From Tigriopus japonicus (lineage: Eukaryota; Arthropoda; Copepoda; Harpacticoida; Harpacticidae): a DNA stretch of 64,000 nucleotides. Of the stretch, positions 19,834 to 30,469 are shown piece by piece. Under the pieces are notes generated by a model. It saw only the letters and a list, made by a program, of their open reading frames with translations. It did no database searches and had not been told where the DNA came from. The translations under genes and the position numbers were made by a program. The first letter of the stretch is position 1. Each line of letters opens with the position of its first letter. Where the stretch lies: positions 6,312,884 through 6,376,883 of the forward strand of contig CM021321.1 in NCBI GenBank assembly GCA_010645155.1, read 5' to 3'.

Positions 19834-22800
19834 TCATCGCCATGATTTCCAGACATGATAACCTAGAAGCAAAACGGATCCCCACAAGATGCCCGTTCGG
19901 AACAAATGGATGGTTTGCTCTTGATGGGCCACATTGGAACTCAATTCTTTGTTGACCACTCGCAACTCTTGACTCTTCATTTGGGATCGTCGAAGTTTGA
20001 GTTGGAAATTCCGACAGGATTTGGTCATGGCTCCCAGATCTTTCCTCAATCGCTTCCACTCCTTATAATCCTTCTCATTGAAATGATCCTGGGCCTACAA
20101 CAAGAAAACAATTGGACTTGGAACTGCGTTCTATCGCTCACTGGCCTATAATTAGTCAAAACGAGATCCAACCTCTAGAAGTTCGTTTTCGAGGTTCTGG
20201 ATCTCGGATTTCAGGTTGGCATTGGTGCCCTCGAGATGTTGACAATCGGTCTGCGTGTTGGCTAGGCGTTCTGCCAAGTCTCGGATTTGGCACTGAAGGT
20301 CGTCAATCACTTGGCTTTGAGTGTCATCGAGCTGATCTTCCAATTGGCGAATCTGAGCTTGCAATTCCTCGGTCTCCAATTTCAGACCTTCAAGGATCAC
20401 ATCTTGCCTCTGAAGCAGCTAATTTGACAGACGAAGGGAGAACAAAAACAACGTACATCATTTATCTGTGTATCGAGATGGATGTGCAGCTGAGCTACAT
20501 ATAGATTCATTATTATGTTATCTGATTTTGGTGGTCACCTCATTGGTTTCTCGGGTGATGACGGGATCGGGGACGAATGGACGGGATTTTGGAAAGAAAA
20601 ACAATTCCTTGGCCTCTTGTTTCTTTTGGCGACTTAAAAAAATCTCCTTCTGACTCTCTGCCAATGAATTAGCCAAGGACAAGCAGGAAAGGTCGGAATT
20701 GGAATGTGAAAAGCTGAAAATTGGACGCAACAAACGCAGATTGTAAGAAGACTCGTCTTTTTCTCGGAAAGTTAATACAAAGTGTGCTAAACGAATGATG
20801 AATTGCTAATCTACGTCAGTGGATCCTGCAGTGAAAAAAAAACATGTTCAAATATCCAAGCTCACACTCACTTATGCTCGATTTGTGTACGTATTAGTCT
20901 TGGAGAACTGTATTCAACTCTTTGACGTACTCGTGAATGCGTTCGAGAGGAGATTTCCCTTTCAGGCCTTTGAGCATGGCCTCAAGTTCGTTGGAAGAGG
21001 CAGTCTGCAGCTCCAAGGCCTTGGGTCGTTTGGGCCTTTTGCTCTTGTAGGACCTGGGCAGACTGCCTTGAAGCTCCTCGATTTTGGCCTGCGAGGCAAA
21101 GAGTTTATCACAGGCCTCGGTGGGCGTTATAGTCCCGGTTTCATGTCCATTTTGACTCGTTTTCCGAGAGGTCGGAGGAGACATCACCTCGGAATGAACT
21201 CCGGAATCCGCTGACATGGTGGGGGAAAGAAGTTTGGGAGCTCGGGCCATTTCAGAAGGTTCCTCATCCAGGCCTTCGTTGATCTGACTACTACGTCGAG
21301 CCTTTAATCGTTCTTGAATCCCTTGGAAGGGGATAATTTCTTTTTCCGCCATTGCGGGTTCCTCAACCTTGGGCTCAACTTGAATTTCGGACTTGCTCGG
21401 GTCCTTTTTGAGGAGGAATGCTCCATGGTCTTCTGGACGCGGCGAGTCTTGCTGACCGGATAAATATTCAGGGGTAGCAAAGTGGTTCAGTGGGATCAGA
21501 CCTTTATTGGGCACAATCGTCGTGCCTTCCAATTTCACCGAGGTGATCTCGCCCACTGGCTTGACCTTTGATTCTCCAGTAATTTCAAGATCGTGATCCG
21601 GTTTGCCGATTGATAAACGTCGGTGAGTTTTCTTGTCCGTTTCATTTGACGCGTTATCGAGGGGTTGAGTTCCATATCTAGCGGAACTTCTGGGTAAATA
21701 ATAAGACCCTCCCGATACCTTTGAGGAATCCTCCCTGAAAACTCAAAACAATGTTAAGTTCAAAAATAACTTTTTTAGTTATTTATACACTATAACCTTA
21801 CTCAGATTCAGGAACGGTGGAAGATTTGGGCGGAACTGGACTGATTGACGCGGGTGATCCAGGGACGGATTTGCTCCTGGAAAATTTGAAGGGCACGTCT
21901 TCGATTATCTAGATACGGTAAAGAGGCTATGAGGACAAAAGTTACCAGGCATTTCTACTAAGATGTTCCGAGTTCCCAACTTCATAGTCGGTGGACTCAT
22001 TGGTCGTCGTTGAAGTTTTTCCGGTGAGTCGTCGATATCCGGAAATAATTCCGGCTGAAACGGAAGGCGTTGGCGAGGTGGCGGAAACTGGAGATAACTC
22101 TCTGGAGGCCACTGGACTGCTATACTGAAAGTTCCGAGTGGGTGTGGTCGAAGATAAAGGGGTGTAGGAAGGTGAGCCGTAATTGGAGCTAGTGTAGGTG
22201 GTTCGTCTTTTGGCCGGTCTCGGGAGGGAGTAATAGATGTCGGAGCTACTGGACGGATTGCCATAGCCGTTGTAGGATTTGGTGTATAAATAAGAGGAGG
22301 TTGGTCGACAGGAATAGTAGTCCGTACTGTGAAAAGAATTTACGGTATAGGTTGATGAAAAAATATTTACTGTGAGATCCAGATTTAACAGGGATAGACA
22401 TCAGGAAAAAGGTCGACTAGCAAGTAAATCTGAAGTTTTGTTCATCGTGCACATGGGATCAAACACAAAGTGCGTTTTTAAGTTGACAGGAGAACCACTT
22501 GGGTTCTTGAATTACGTGTTTACTCAGCAATGTCGAAAATGGGTACTTTGAGCATGTTGAAAACTCGACAATGCAAGATGCTCTTGACATTTGATATTGG
22601 AAATCCCTTTTCCTCGTCTCAAAGTACTCCCTTTTTTAAGCCTTTTTTCAAGAAGCAACAAAAATAAAGTGCTTTTTCGTTTTCATTTTGACGTAAGTTA
22701 TTGAATAAGCAAGGTCCTCGTAAAAATAGTTTTTTTTCTCCTTTTTAATAAAATCAGTTTGTCAAATCTTATTTTGTGACTTTTAGCAGTTTTTTCCAAA

Positions 22801-25495
22801 AGTTCATTTTTCCGTGGTGCAAAATGAATTAGTAATATTTCTTCAAGGATTTCCAAGATAAAATCAAATCAAATCAGCTTTTGGGGTATTTTTGGGCATT
22901 TTCCAGCTTTTCGAGTTTTATAGGAGTAAACGTACATAATTATGACAAATTGAGCATACCAGATTTGAACCGAGGTTTTGATTTCAAATTCGATTATGTC
23001 TCCAGATATTGAAAACAAACCTGCCCTATAAATTTGAAAGTTTTAAAAGAAAAGTGGAGATTTATTCCTTATTAAATTATTCAAATATTAATTTCTTATT
23101 AATCATAAATCCCTTGAAAATGTTTCGTTTCCAAATTAGACTAAAGATTTTTTTTATAAATCATTGATTTGAGAACTTTTGACTCTCAGTTTACGAACTC
23201 GACCTATGAAGGATTTTAAACCAAGCTTTAAAAATGAGCCAATAGATGGTGTGAAAGAGGGGGCAAGTACCATGTATCTGTCTTTACTTGCCCCTCCTTC
23301 CCCGCCATCTATAAGCGTCTATTTTAAGCTTCGATTAAAATCTTTCTTAAATCTATAAATTGCCTTTGTGATCGATGTAAAAATATGTTATTTATAAGTT
23401 CCAGTGTTTTCAAAATTGTGTTCTCAAGTTTTTTTCCATTGTACTCTAAGCTGAGACTTAATCTCCAGACAAACCTTGATTGATTGGGCTCAAAGTTCTG
23501 TGTACCTGGATGAAGGAGTGGTTCTGGCGGGTGAAACGGTCCGAGAAGATCTTGGGCTCACTGGCGTGGATCTGGAGGAATAACAACTGCTGCCAACATA
23601 GTCGGGAGATGTGGGTCTAATCGAGGATGTGGCCACGTATTTGGAACTGGTGGTGATGCTCGATCGGCCATAAGGGCTCTGAAACTCGAAATTTGAAATG
23701 GATAAACGGATCAAGATGGAACGACGCTCCATCAATGGGGTTCTAATGGGAAAAGAAGCACTGATTTGCTGACACGACAGATCTGAGGAAACTGAAGCTT
23801 ATTGAGAAGCAAGAATCTCTGCGATTTTCACGGTTCACAAAGAAAGGAATTGCCGTCGTAAGCAAAAGAACTGATAATTTTCGAGAACCTGAGCCAGTCT
23901 CTTATCTGCTTTAATTATGGAGATATAACTTCTTGAGTGGGCTTCACAGATTATTTTGGAAATTGCATGACAGCAAACTCAATCATTCAGTCACCTACCA
24001 ATCATTGACGGAGATAAAGGATTCTGTGTTACAATGAAAAATTACTATTGCCATTCTCATTCGTTCATTTAAGGACTTTAGATGGCCAAATACCAGTTTT
24101 TAAAGGACGAGCTTACTAATTCATTTTACTCAATTTTCAAGACGAGAATAATAAACAAAGACCTAACTATAGTTCCCCATTCTCAGATTGATCGGAGACA
24201 TGCAATCACGCCCACTCGTCCTTGCCGTGAAAAGCCCATTGTTCCATGATCCATACCGAATGTAAAGATGATATGAAATGCATCGCTTCATGGGGAAAGC
24301 AAGATGGGAGCACTATGGCAGAGTGCCAGAAAAGTACACGGGTATCTTGCCTTTTGGCATACAGACTACTCATCGTTTGGACGAGACCCTATCCCTGATT
24401 ATTGCTTGCTTTGACTCTCTCTTTGACCAAAGATGTCAGTGACAAATCGGTGGAATGTCACTTTGCCTCTGCGTCAAAGTCATTAACGAGTCAAGGAAAT
24501 GCTTCCTTAGTGCTCAATGAATCGCTACTAGATGTTGTTCCCAACTCACCGAGTAGTCCCGCTTCATGTCAGCGATATCTCGACTTCGGCGATATGAATA
24601 ATCAAGCACCGCACTGGATACACTCGGCCTTCCACTTATGGATGATACAGACGAAGAAGGATTTACTCGATATGAAGGCGAGACGGATCTGTAAGAACGA
24701 ACGAAGAGGGATGATGTGATCTGATTGTTCTTCCGGAACATCCAACTACCCAAGAACCACTGAATTCTCTGGACTTGGAAGCTAGCAATAGATTTATGCC
24801 TTGTTCTAATCTTTCATCTGTTTTTTTCAGCTCAATCGAATGAAGGAGTGAAAAGTTATGCCCTCTCAAAGCTAAGAACTGAAGAGAGCATAGAGTGAAT
24901 GAGCTCGCCCTGTTGGGGAAAAGCAATTAGAAAAGGGCGAGTTCATTCCTTTTGTGTAGGGTTATGAAGTGATCTTTGAGAGAGCATGACTAATGACTCC
25001 GATGTTCAATTGAGTAGAAAATTGAAGCACATACTCTACCTAACAAAAGCACGGTCTCATTTGCACCAGAATGCAAAATTGTATTTCTTCCTAGTGGAAG
25101 TCTAAACTCGTATGACCAACCTCATCGTCCAGAGAAATTCAGTGGTTTTTGATCTACCGTAATGAAGAGTCTCGCTCCACGGTATTTGATCGGGAAGACA
25201 CGCCATTGACCGTTGGGGCTAAACTACTTTCCCTCGAGGCATTGGGTGATGTGGTGGAAGAGGCCCATGAGGATCGGTTACCACTATCGTATCGTCCCAA
25301 ATAACGCGAAGTCCCTGAAGGTCGGGTGTAGTGTGACGAGCCGGGAGGCCCATAATAATCGCGACAAGTCACGTTGGAGATTGGCGGAGACGCCAGACGA
25401 GACGAGGAAGGCCGTTTGAGACTGTCATAAATTTGGACCACTCGGCCCTGAAGATTGTCAAGATTGTGGATCTCTGGTAATTGATTTACTTCCAT
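19834..25495 (-). CDS. Ser-rich, coiled-coil, tail-anchored membrane protein (at least 9 exons)
   Basis: Exons on the minus strand: 25495-25158, 24688-24550, 23678-23506, 22326-21946, 21876-21802, 21734-20931, 20713-20539, 20418-20173 and 20094-19834. All junction phases agree (2,0,2,2,2,2,0,0), giving 863 residues from the ATG at 25495. The N-terminal half is low complexity, rich in Ser, Tyr, Arg and Pro (RSYRSVSPSYR, SSRSTPVSPRSSRTVSP). The middle (exon 6) is acidic and charged, with EIIPFQGIQERLKARR. Exons 8-9 form heptad coiled coil (IRQLEDQLDDTQSQVIDDL, then SEIQNLENELLE). The last residues hold one hydrophobic span, GILWGSVLLLGYHVWKSWR, with basic residues after it. This predicts a cytosolic protein anchored by its C terminus in ER or outer mitochondrial membrane. 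I do not recognise the family; an SLMAP/TRAF3IP3- or IRAG-like plan is only an analogy. Exon 6 read through its donor meets a stop at 20894, which would give an isoform without the anchor. The true start may lie further 5'. Confidence 0.7.
23215..23340. repeat. Large imperfect hairpin in an intron
   Basis: AGCTTTAAAAATGAGCCAATAG-like sequence, AGATGG and GGGGCAAGTA at 23223-23272 pair with inverted copies at 23286-23333 (TACTTGCCCC, CCATCT, TTAAGCTT). It lies between exons 3 and 4 of the tail-anchored gene and is probably a small foldback element. Confidence 0.55.
24750..25151. mobile_element. hAT-like palindromic MITE, copy 1 (fills an intron)
   Basis: This copy shares termini (CCAAGAACCACTGAATTCTC) and a central palindrome around GAGCTCGCCCT and GGGCGAGTTCATTC with the copies at 30.0, 39.4 and 53.2 kb. 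It occupies most of the 469-bp intron between exons 1 and 2 of the tail-anchored gene. Its right end stops about 6 bp from the GTAGATC donor. Flanks AACTACC and ATCTACC differ by one base, consistent with an eroded target duplication. Confidence 0.7.
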
Positions 25496-25739
25496 AGGTT
25501 TTGCTAAGGCAGATTTGTCCCAGTTTTGGTCATTATTTTGGGTTGACAACTTGAATTAAGGCTCTGATGGAATATGAGTGGAGAACAGCAATATTCGTGA
25601 TCAATTAGGACTAATGCCCATTGTGGATCATTCGTGTAAGCATATTGCCTCTCTTAAAAGGAACAATGGCCGTTCCATTATTGTTCAATGGTTAAGGTAG
25701 CTGACTTGGTGGACTAACGTACATCCGTTTGTTAGTGCA

Positions 25740-25977
25740 GTGAGAATTGAGCCTCTCGGAACTTGGAACTGGGTGGTCCAATATGGACTTCGGAACAAGT
25801 TATTCATGCTATTCCCCTCCGAGCCATACATTGAACCTGCCTGTTTCTTTCACCTACTACACGGAGGAGCTCATTACAAAAGGATTATTTCTTCAAGTTC
25901 ACGGCCCATTGGGAACTCGAGCATCTCTTTCCTTGACAGCCTTGAGCACCGGAATTACTGTTGTACTTCTAGCTTAA
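25740..25977 (+). other. Unrecognised short frame opposite the tail-anchored gene leader
   Basis: A plus-strand frame of 76 codons ends in a hydrophobic tail, SLTALSTGITVVLLA. It has no motif I know and no clear splice partner. It lies upstream of, and antisense to, the tail-anchored gene. Probably chance. Confidence 0.15.
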
Positions 25978-26213
25978 GGACCACTCTTACTCAAGCAACG
26001 ACATCGTCTCCATCCTTCCTTCTTTTCTGTTTCAGATGGGTTTCGTAGTTTTTTACATGGGTACCCAGGATAACCAAAAAATAGTCTAACATCCTAAGAT
26101 TATTTTGCATTGGACGATGGACCTTTTGAAAATGGAAATGACCTGCTCAAAGGAATGGTGGCGTCATTAAGACTCCACGTTCAGCTGTTGTGTAAAGGAG
26201 ACCATACATAGAC

Positions 26214-26342
26214 CACAGGTAGGCAACCGGTGGGCCGCGGCCCACATGTGGGCCCAAGAGTTATGGGGAGAAATAGGGGACATGTAATCAAATTTGGTAG
26301 GCCTTGACCCAAACCAAAAGTGGTTGCTTACTCCTGCCATAG
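26214..26342. mobile_element. hAT-type MITE fragment
   Basis: It opens with CAGGTAGGCAACCGGTGGGC followed by a GGCCGCGGCCCACATGTGGG block and closes with AAGTGGTTGCTTACTCCTG, the inverse of its start. This pattern is typical of animal hAT termini. Flanks ACATAGAC and CCATAGAT are similar but not identical. Confidence 0.55.
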
Positions 26343-26379
26343 ATTGTATGTAAACTTAACTAAAACAAATACCTCAAGA

Positions 26380-26870
26380 CGATCAAAATCAAGTCAGTTT
26401 AACGACTCTAGAGTGATAAAGAGGATAACTTGAGAGTATACTGGAGAACTGTTAAACTGCATGAGGTGGCAGATTAATCGCATTAATTCAAATAGATCCA
26501 AAATGAAGTCTTTTTTACACTAATTGAGTACACTTTCAGGACCTGATGTCATTTGAAGGTCAAATGTTCTGTGCACTTATTCAAATGGTTCAAATATCCA
26601 AAAGTACAGTGGAAATAACCAAGCTCGAGTACAGTGCCTCTGCATACAGTAAGCTCGTTTATGAAGACAGCTTTTTTGAGACTTTGCTTGAGCATGGCTA
26701 TTTATACTTTATATTGGCCAAGAACCACTGTACTACATGAATGGGCTCAGTGCACTTAACATCCGACCTTTAAACGCAACATTCACGTTAAGAGTATGAT
26801 CTACGGTTGTTAAACTGACTCGATTGTGATATCCTTAAGTTAATTATACTCTCAGATCATCACCCATATT
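26380..26870. mobile_element. Foldback-type element, decayed
   Basis: GATCAAAATCAAGTCAGTTT at the left (about 26379-26398) is repeated inverted near 26808-26833, with more weakly paired sequence inward (GAGAGTATA and TATACTCTC). Limits are approximate and no target duplication was identified. Confidence 0.45.
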
Positions 26871-27060
26871 AAATGCAATAGCAGTGTGGTGCTTATTTTC
26901 CGGGAACGTTTAAATGACTCGATTTTGCTACACACCAGTTATTTAGTTCAGTACAGTTAACACAAGACCTAAACTAATCCAGAATGAATCCAGGGAGATT
27001 GTACTTCAGTATATTCCTATTGACGTTAACATCTCTCCTACTCTGTAGGCAACTCCAGTA

Positions 27061-27306
27061 CCCATGTTGAACCTCTGGCTAAGATTAAAGGCTTATGGGG
27101 AGCGGGATTTTCAATTTGGAAATCCAATTGCCAGAGAGTCACAGTCTTCCCGAAGACGAATGATCCGTGGTTGAGCGAAGGCAGTTTCGGCAATGTGAAT
27201 CCCATCCGATTTGAGGCGAGAACCCGTAGGGACAGGTTCGGTCCACCGACGTCTGATACGACAGACGCGGGGACGTCATTCTCCTCTTGGGAACGCTTTT
27301 CTATTG
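27061..27306 (-). other. Candidate 5' coding exon with Cys/His motif
   Basis: On the minus strand a TTTTATTACCAG acceptor precedes an ATG-initiated frame with RTCPYGFSPQ, then IGWDSHCRNCL and a His, spaced like a zinc site (Cys-x17-Cys-x2-Cys, then His). A second frame is also open throughout. Base composition is richer in GC than the surroundings. It could be an early exon of the tail-anchored gene, but its possible donor (phase 2) does not match the phase of the next known exon, so another exon would have to lie between. Confidence 0.3.
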
Positions 27307-28144
27307 TGTTAATCTGGTAATAAAAGAGCAGGAGACAACTTTGGTATGTAGTCATATACATAGGGTATACATGTGTGTGTATGCGTTGGTATGATTGGGT
27401 CTAGTTTAACTAGCTCGAGATTAATAGTTCAGGCTTGAGTTCCCCTCATCAATAACGATCTCAAAACAAAAGATGGAACACTTATTGCGAGCATTTCACG
27501 CTGTCCTTTGTTTTGACTTCCTGGTCCATCAAAGAGGGCTGACTAGATCAGTTTAGTAGCATTTCTTGCCACATTAAACATGCGTGATTGAGTTTGAAAC
27601 ACTTCTGGCAAGATGGAAAAAACGAGACAATAGATATCTTCATAATAATGCTCAATACATCAAAAAGCCCCCCAAATGGGAGACAAGAAAGCAGCCTCTC
27701 TTGCTCTATTTATTAATCAAAGCCGGTGGATTGTGTTTTTGTGTGTGTTTCTCTCTCCCCTTCTCTTATCAAAGAAGCTCATTTTTGAACAAGGATCTTA
27801 CCTTATTTGAAGTATTTTCAAGCAAGTTGAGATGGGCTTCGACATATTCGTTCTCGAGTAAGTAAGACACACCAGCCAAGAAGGTTACTCACCAACCTCG
27901 GAAAAACTTTGCCAGAACTTCATACTCACTTCATTCAACATTGAAAGAGTTGAGCACACACACCATCACACAAGAAAAATTGCTTTTTTTCGCCCCTAAC
28001 TCGATTTGAATAGCAGTATGGGTGTAGTGGGTGAGCTAGCTTGAGAGTTTGTTCAACGGACGACGGCCACGTTCTTCATGAAGGCCAGCAAGGCCAGTCA
28101 GTCAGTCAGTCTTTAAGTTCGTCAGGCCAGTGTGTCGTCAGTCG

Positions 28145-28150
28145 TATATA
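28145..28150 (-). promoter_or_regulatory. TATA-like site, candidate promoter for the tail-anchored gene
   Basis: On the minus strand AAGTATATACG lies upstream of GC-richer sequence with a GACT tandem repeat (28094-28112), unlike the AT-rich surroundings. It is in the right orientation and 2.6 kb upstream of the first assigned exon. No start site evidence. Confidence 0.25.
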
Positions 28151-30003
28151 CTTTTTTCATCTTTTCCCTCATCGACGACCCTCAAAAGACGTGTGGACGA
28201 ACCCGTCGTTGACTTTGGCCCAAAAGATGTCAGGATTGAGGAAGATTCTCATTCTGTTTGCCCAATACCCATCAACCTAGTCCTTCTTACTATATACGTG
28301 TAGTAGAGTACTACGATCGGGACCGAGTCGCTGCATACTTGGGTAGAGTCTGAGTGCATTCACGTGGATGGAAACAGTACAGAAAAAATGGATCCTGGAT
28401 CATACTCGGGCGCACGTGGTCCTAAAAGTTGGTGTTTTTGTTATCTGGATCTGTCCAGAAAAAGGATAGAGTGAGAACTTTTTGAATTGGGAAGGTGGAT
28501 GAAGGCAGAAGTTGGGCTTGATATCAAGATACGGGGATCCTTGATTCAGAAATATCTGAGGGAAAGTTGGTTCCAATCTCTTAATCAACACGGAACTAAA
28601 TGTCGGAGGCGTGAGCAAATATGAGCGTGTGGGTATTTGAGCATACCCAAACATGTCCTTTCATAACGGGCTTTGTGGTGGGTTGCTTGTCATGAGTGTG
28701 AAGATAGGAGTACATCACGTAAAAGGAAACGCTCCGTTCAGATCGGGACACGAGAAAGTACAGGGTGGTTCCTAATCCGAAAATACAGAATAACCTCCTT
28801 TACAATAAGCCGATACATTTCTCAAAGGGATTTAAACTGAACTTTAAGCCGAAATAATTTACAACCTATAAAATGTAGTTGATTTATCTTTTAACTTACA
28901 TACTGCAATTAATATTCGCGAAATTCAATAAATTATTAATTATATAATAACAAAATCGATAAAAATACAAACAAACCCTGAATGGACCCCTACTCGGTCA
29001 AATCATGGGCAAAAATGAAATGTATCATGATGGATTATGTTCAATGACTGTGTAATCTTGCATCAATGTCAAAAAAAAATATTTCACCTACAGTTCTCGA
29101 AAAAATTAGCGAAAAAGTGTTTTTTTCATTTACTAACTCTTGACAATTGAAGCAACGGTCGTATTTAAAAGAGCTTTGGCTCTTTTACAAGTCCCTTTTG
29201 TAACCCTGTTGGAATGCATAAATTTGGACAACTTTTTGCTTTCTTTTAGCAATGAGCTAAGATCACGAGACTCGAAAAATCAGGCACTTCCTCCGTCTGA
29301 CCTCAAACTTTCCTATTGTAGAGCCAACCTCATTTGAAAGTCGAGACCTGAAATTCTCATGTGACCCTTTAAGAAACACCTTATGACCTTATTCAAACCA
29401 GAACCAATGAGCAAACATTCCGAAGATCTAGTTTATTCGTTGCTAAGTTTCAATGAATCTCATCTATTGTGATGGATCAGAGTGGCTTCATTTGGACTCC
29501 AAACATGCTCAGAATCATCACATTCCAAGTAGAATCAAGCTATCAACGCTCCATTTCGGATTATTGGCTTGTTATAACAAAGTCATGCGCGCATCTGTTC
29601 CAAGGAACAGCATGTTCCTTCCGTTCCATCCTTTGCGCATTCCATTCAGACTTCAGACTTCCAATGAGGAGCTGAATGAGTACTATGCAAGACATATGAA
29701 AAGACTCCCTTGGGATATTTCCTTGTCGTAAGATTGACAATGGATGGTGTCTTGCCAATTGTTCAGCCAGATTTGACATTCGACACTTGAGCCTTTTATC
29801 GTGACTGAGACACGGATCCTGAGAACATTTGGCATCTCTCTTGAAAGTACACATTTTAGAGTGAAAATGGAGAACAAGGCGAAAACATCCGTGAAACTTT
29901 CATTGCTAAATCTTTGTCAAAACTTTGATCTGGATGACATTCTAAGGGCCTAATGGAAAGGACTTTTGGTTTTTGGAGCAGAAATTCCGCGAACGTTTGG
30001 TTT
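28151..30003. other. No gene seen
   Basis: Several short frames on both strands without recognisable motifs. The 92-codon plus frame at 29453 and the 97-codon minus frame at 29561 overlap one another and look like chance. Confidence 0.3.
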
Positions 30004-30469
30004 GTCGTTACAAGAGGCACGGAAATCATGGAGTGGGAGGCTAGCAATGAGAATTATGATTTCCAGTAGAAACAAACCATTTGCGTTCTTCTGCAAATGA
30101 GATCTGGCTTGCATTGAGAAGAACACGTATTTTCAAATTTCAGCCCAATCGAATGCCGGAGTGAAAAGTTATGCCTTCTCAAACTTATGTTCTGAAGAGA
30201 GCATAGAATGAATGAACTCGCCCTTTTGTGGTAAATCGATTACCACAAAAGGGCGAGTTCATTCATTCTCGGTAGGATTTGCACTGAACTTTGAGAGAGA
30301 ATAACTTTCGACTCCGACGTTCGATTGAGCTGAAAATTGAAGTACGTAGTCTAATCAACAAAAGAAAGGTCTCATTTGCAGAAGAGCATTATTGACTCGT
30401 TTCCACTGGAAATCATAATTCTCAGTGCTAGCCTCCCACTCCATGATTCCAGTGCTTCTTGGTCGTTAC
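30004..30469. mobile_element. hAT-like palindromic MITE, copy 2 (intact, 8-bp duplication)
   Basis: The element 30012-30461 is flanked by the exact octamer GTCGTTAC (30004-30011 and 30462-30469). Its arms are inverted over their whole length, and the centre is a near-perfect hairpin of AACTCGCCCTTTTGTGGTAA and its inverse. It ends AAGAGGCAC at the left and GTGCTTCTTG at the right. No coding capacity. The 8-bp duplication supports hAT mobilisation. Confidence 0.8.

Noticed and set aside
20112..20504. 130-codon plus-strand frame opposite the coiled-coil exon
   Set aside because: Antisense shadow of exon 8 of the minus-strand gene, whose heptad pattern and splice sites are clear.
21905..22264. 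119-codon Pro-rich minus-strand frame
   Set aside because: The overlapping Ser/Tyr-rich frame matches the composition of neighbouring exons and fits splice phases on both sides, so this one is a shadow.
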